From Planctomycetota bacterium (GTDB taxonomy: Bacteria > Planctomycetota > Phycisphaerae > Sedimentisphaerales > Anaerobacaceae): 58,734 nt of DNA. A model generated the notes under the pieces. The model was not told the origin of the DNA, made no database searches, and saw nothing but the letters and a program-made list of their open reading frames with translations. This document shows, piece by piece, positions 57,265 through 58,734 of the stretch; position 1 is the first letter of the stretch; the number at the start of each line of letters is the position of its first letter. Where the stretch lies: assembly GCA_022566315.1 (NCBI GenBank), contig JADFJC010000010.1:1-58734 (forward strand). The letters are read 5' to 3'. The position numbers were made by a program, and so were the translations under genes.

Positions 57265-57284
57265 TTTCTTGACTGCCGAATATC

Positions 57285-57656
57285 TCAATCAATCATTGTA
57301 GGGCGGACCCGCTCCCCGACTTTTTTGTAGTAGGACAGTGCACTTTCACCGTCGGCGAAGTCTTTTTCTGTGAACAGCAGGTCGGTCTGGCCGATGTGGA
57401 TTTGGTCACAGTCAGCTAAAGCCGTTTCATTATCAATTTTGTTGCCGTTGATAAATACGCCGTGTTTGCTCTTCATATCGAGCGCATAATACTGCCCCTT
57501 GTCTTTGTCGAAACCTATCTGCATGTGCTTGCGGGAGACGTGCTCGTCAAGAATCTGTATCAAAAGTCCTTCATCCCTGCCGACTACATTTGTCCGATGG
57601 CCGAGTGGGTAATAGTTACCTTTTTGGGCACCTGTCATTACAATGATGGAGGCCAT
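57285..57656 (-). CDS. FHA-domain protein
   Basis: The 123-residue protein is essentially one forkhead-associated domain, which binds phosphothreonine peptides. The family pattern is complete: NVVGRDEGLLIQILDEHVSRKHMQI (GR, SRKH), YYALDMKSKHGVFINGNKI and ADCDQIHIG. It has no signal or membrane segment. Possible partner is a Ser/Thr kinase, none visible here. GGAG at about 57660-57665 precedes ATG 57656. Confidence 0.88.
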   Translation of the reverse strand: MASIIVMTGAQKGNYYPLGHRTNVVGRDEGLLIQILDEHVSRKHMQIGFDKDKGQYYALDMKSKHGVFINGNKIDNETALADCDQIHIGQTDLLFTEKDFADGESALSYYKKVGERVRPTMID

Positions 57657-57988
57657 TGCAACTCCTTGTGATAAACACTTACGTATGCAATAGTAAAAAC
57701 CACAATCGCCTTGACATAGTATTGATTTGCCGATATAGTATTAGCCATTCGCAGCACAGTCAAGCCCTTTTTAGGGTTGTTTCAAAGTTTTGCCATTTTG
57801 CAAAAGCCTTTTCTGGTAAAGCTGTCCCTGCTTTCGCGGGGGCAAGCTTGCCCCGTGCAAACGGGGCACAGCGTAAATTTGCAGTGAGGGTTGCTAAGGA
57901 GTAACGCTGAATGATAAAGAGCAAAGCTCATAACAGAAATGGTGCCAAGCAAACAGTTTTATCGGATACATTTGAAAGGAGTTTAACT
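57657..57988. other. Intergenic region with third CCCYGCTTTCRCGGGG repeat
   Basis: No gene is seen. It has a hairpin copy at 57824-57850 followed by TGCCCCGT-GCAA-ACGGGGCA (about 57849-57868). The FHA gene and the downstream isomerase are divergent, so promoters lie here. An in-frame ATG at 57911 would extend the isomerase by 26 codons without signal-peptide character. Confidence 0.5.
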
Positions 57989-58734
57989 ATGCGTAAATTA
58001 TGTCTTGTTTTGATGATTATATTGTTCTTTTCTCAAGGGGTGTTTTCGCAAAAGACCCCGACAGGCAATCCGAAGGACTTTAAGGTAAAGACATGTCTGC
58101 ATTCTGTCAGCTATGCCGGTTTTTGGCGGGGCCAGGCCAGGTTAAGTGTCGATGAGTTTTTGAACAAAGCAAAACAGCTTGGCTTTGACGGCGTGATGTT
58201 GGTGGCTAAAAGGCCTCACGTCTCTCCATTAGATTACGATGCGGCTGCTCGAAAGGCCCTGCGGCGCAAAATCGAGAAGCTCGGCCTCGAATTGGTCTGC
58301 CTGGCCGGATATACGGATTTTACGGCGGGGATTGATAAATCCGGAATCCCCAATGTGGAAATTCAGGCCTGTTACGTCGGAGAATTGGCCAAATTGGCGA
58401 GTGATTTGGGGACCGATATGGTACGGATATTCACCGGTTACGAACGTCCCGGCATACCTTTTGACAAACAATATGCTATGGTCGTCGAAGGATTAAAGCT
58501 CGCCGGCCAAAAAGCGGCCCAGTATGGCGTTACCCTTGCCGTACAAAATCATCACGATATCGCAGTCCACCACGATATGATGTACTGGCTTCTCAGCGAA
58601 GTCAATCTGCCCAATGTCAAAGCCGCTTTTGACGCCTGGTCTCCAACGCTGGAGGGCTTGAGCTCTGAGCAAATCAAAGCCGCCATTTTGAAGATGAAAC
58701 CCTTTATAGTTCACACCACCGCAGCCGACTATGT
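57989..58734 (+). CDS. Exported TIM-barrel sugar isomerase/epimerase, 3' end cut by window
   Basis: The frame from ATG 57989 stays open to the window end (about 248 residues seen). AGGAG at 57977-57981 gives a good start, and MRKLCLVLMIILFFSQGVFS is a signal peptide. The remainder matches xylose-isomerase-like TIM barrels: DEFLNKAKQLGFDGVMLV, TLAVQNHHDIAVHHD with metal-type His/Glu positions changed to Gln/Asn, and NVKAAFDAWSP. The expected acids E/D near LAVQNH and the truncated end make activity uncertain. In contrast to the isomerase at 45186 it is exported. Confidence 0.8.
   Translation, partial: MRKLCLVLMIILFFSQGVFSQKTPTGNPKDFKVKTCLHSVSYAGFWRGQARLSVDEFLNKAKQLGFDGVMLVAKRPHVSPLDYDAAARKALRRKIEKLGLELVCLAGYTDFTAGIDKSGIPNVEIQACYVGELAKLASDLGTDMVRIFTGYERPGIPFDKQYAMVVEGLKLAGQKAAQYGVTLAVQNHHDIAVHHDMMYWLLSEVNLPNVKAAFDAWSPTLEGLSSEQIKAAILKMKPFIVHTTAADY

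Overview
The window looks like a chromosomal piece of a Planctomycetota bacterium, most likely a Phycisphaerae/Sedimentisphaerales-type anaerobe. This is inferred from gene content, not from a marker phylogeny. The evidence is a secreted LamG protein with planctomycete-style dockerin-like repeats, a Tat-exported sulfatase, ThuA, DUF1080, GH116, GH97, DUF4091 and TIGR03790 proteins, and many intergenic hairpin and short-repeat families. Base composition is moderate. About 48 protein genes, one tRNA-Ser and several broken gene fragments are visible. No CRISPR array, phage, rRNA or complete insertion sequence was seen.

Layout. 1-7 kb: a secreted LamG/dockerin-like protein, then a + strand set of nucleotide-sugar dehydrogenase, GT4 glycosyltransferase and GH130 phosphorylase, then a toxin-antitoxin remnant. 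7-12 kb: housekeeping and unknown genes (DUF4234, MBL-fold hydrolase, DUF434, HAD phosphatase, methyltransferase). 12-17 kb: an M16B peptidase pair with complementary active-site halves, a sulfatase, and the stub of a second Tat-exported gene. 17-24 kb: tRNA-Ser(GCT), nadE, a secreted nitroreductase/DJ-1 fusion, VanZ, TIGR03790 and a KamA-type radical SAM enzyme. 24-39.5 kb: a 12-gene minus-strand polysaccharide locus. It runs from nucleotide-sugar genes (epimerase, gmd, fcl) through a DUF4091 protein, methyltransferase, flippase, pyruvyltransferase and polymerase to three GT4 enzymes and the initiating sugar-phosphate transferase. 40-44 kb: prfB (with its +1 frameshift site), pepA, folE and a two-domain PTPS/QueD protein. 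44-54 kb: carbohydrate catabolism (ThuA lipoprotein, TIM-barrel isomerase, DUF1080-ThuA fusion, coiled-coil lipoprotein, GH116, GH97). 54-58.7 kb: CPBP protease, murA, AsmA-like protein, FHA protein and a TIM-barrel isomerase cut by the window edge.

How the parts work together. gmd and fcl give GDP-L-fucose. The flippase, polymerase, GT4 set and initiating transferase form a Wzx/Wzy-type assembly line, but no Wza exporter or Wzc kinase is present here. The 44-54 kb genes suggest glycoside breakdown, with the DUF1080/ThuA/isomerase trio possibly handling 3-keto sugars.

The most unusual non-coding signal is a set of small hairpins with different but self-complementary stems, tiny loops and a shared GCTAAA-type tail. 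There are also palindromic MITE-like elements, a roughly 115-bp leader present twice, and short degenerate tracts (ACAGARGACAGA, ATAGTMAATAG, GGTAATTGGTGAA types). The ACAGARGACAGA tracts run into coding sequences and supply the same C-terminal residues (QKTEDR) to three unrelated proteins.
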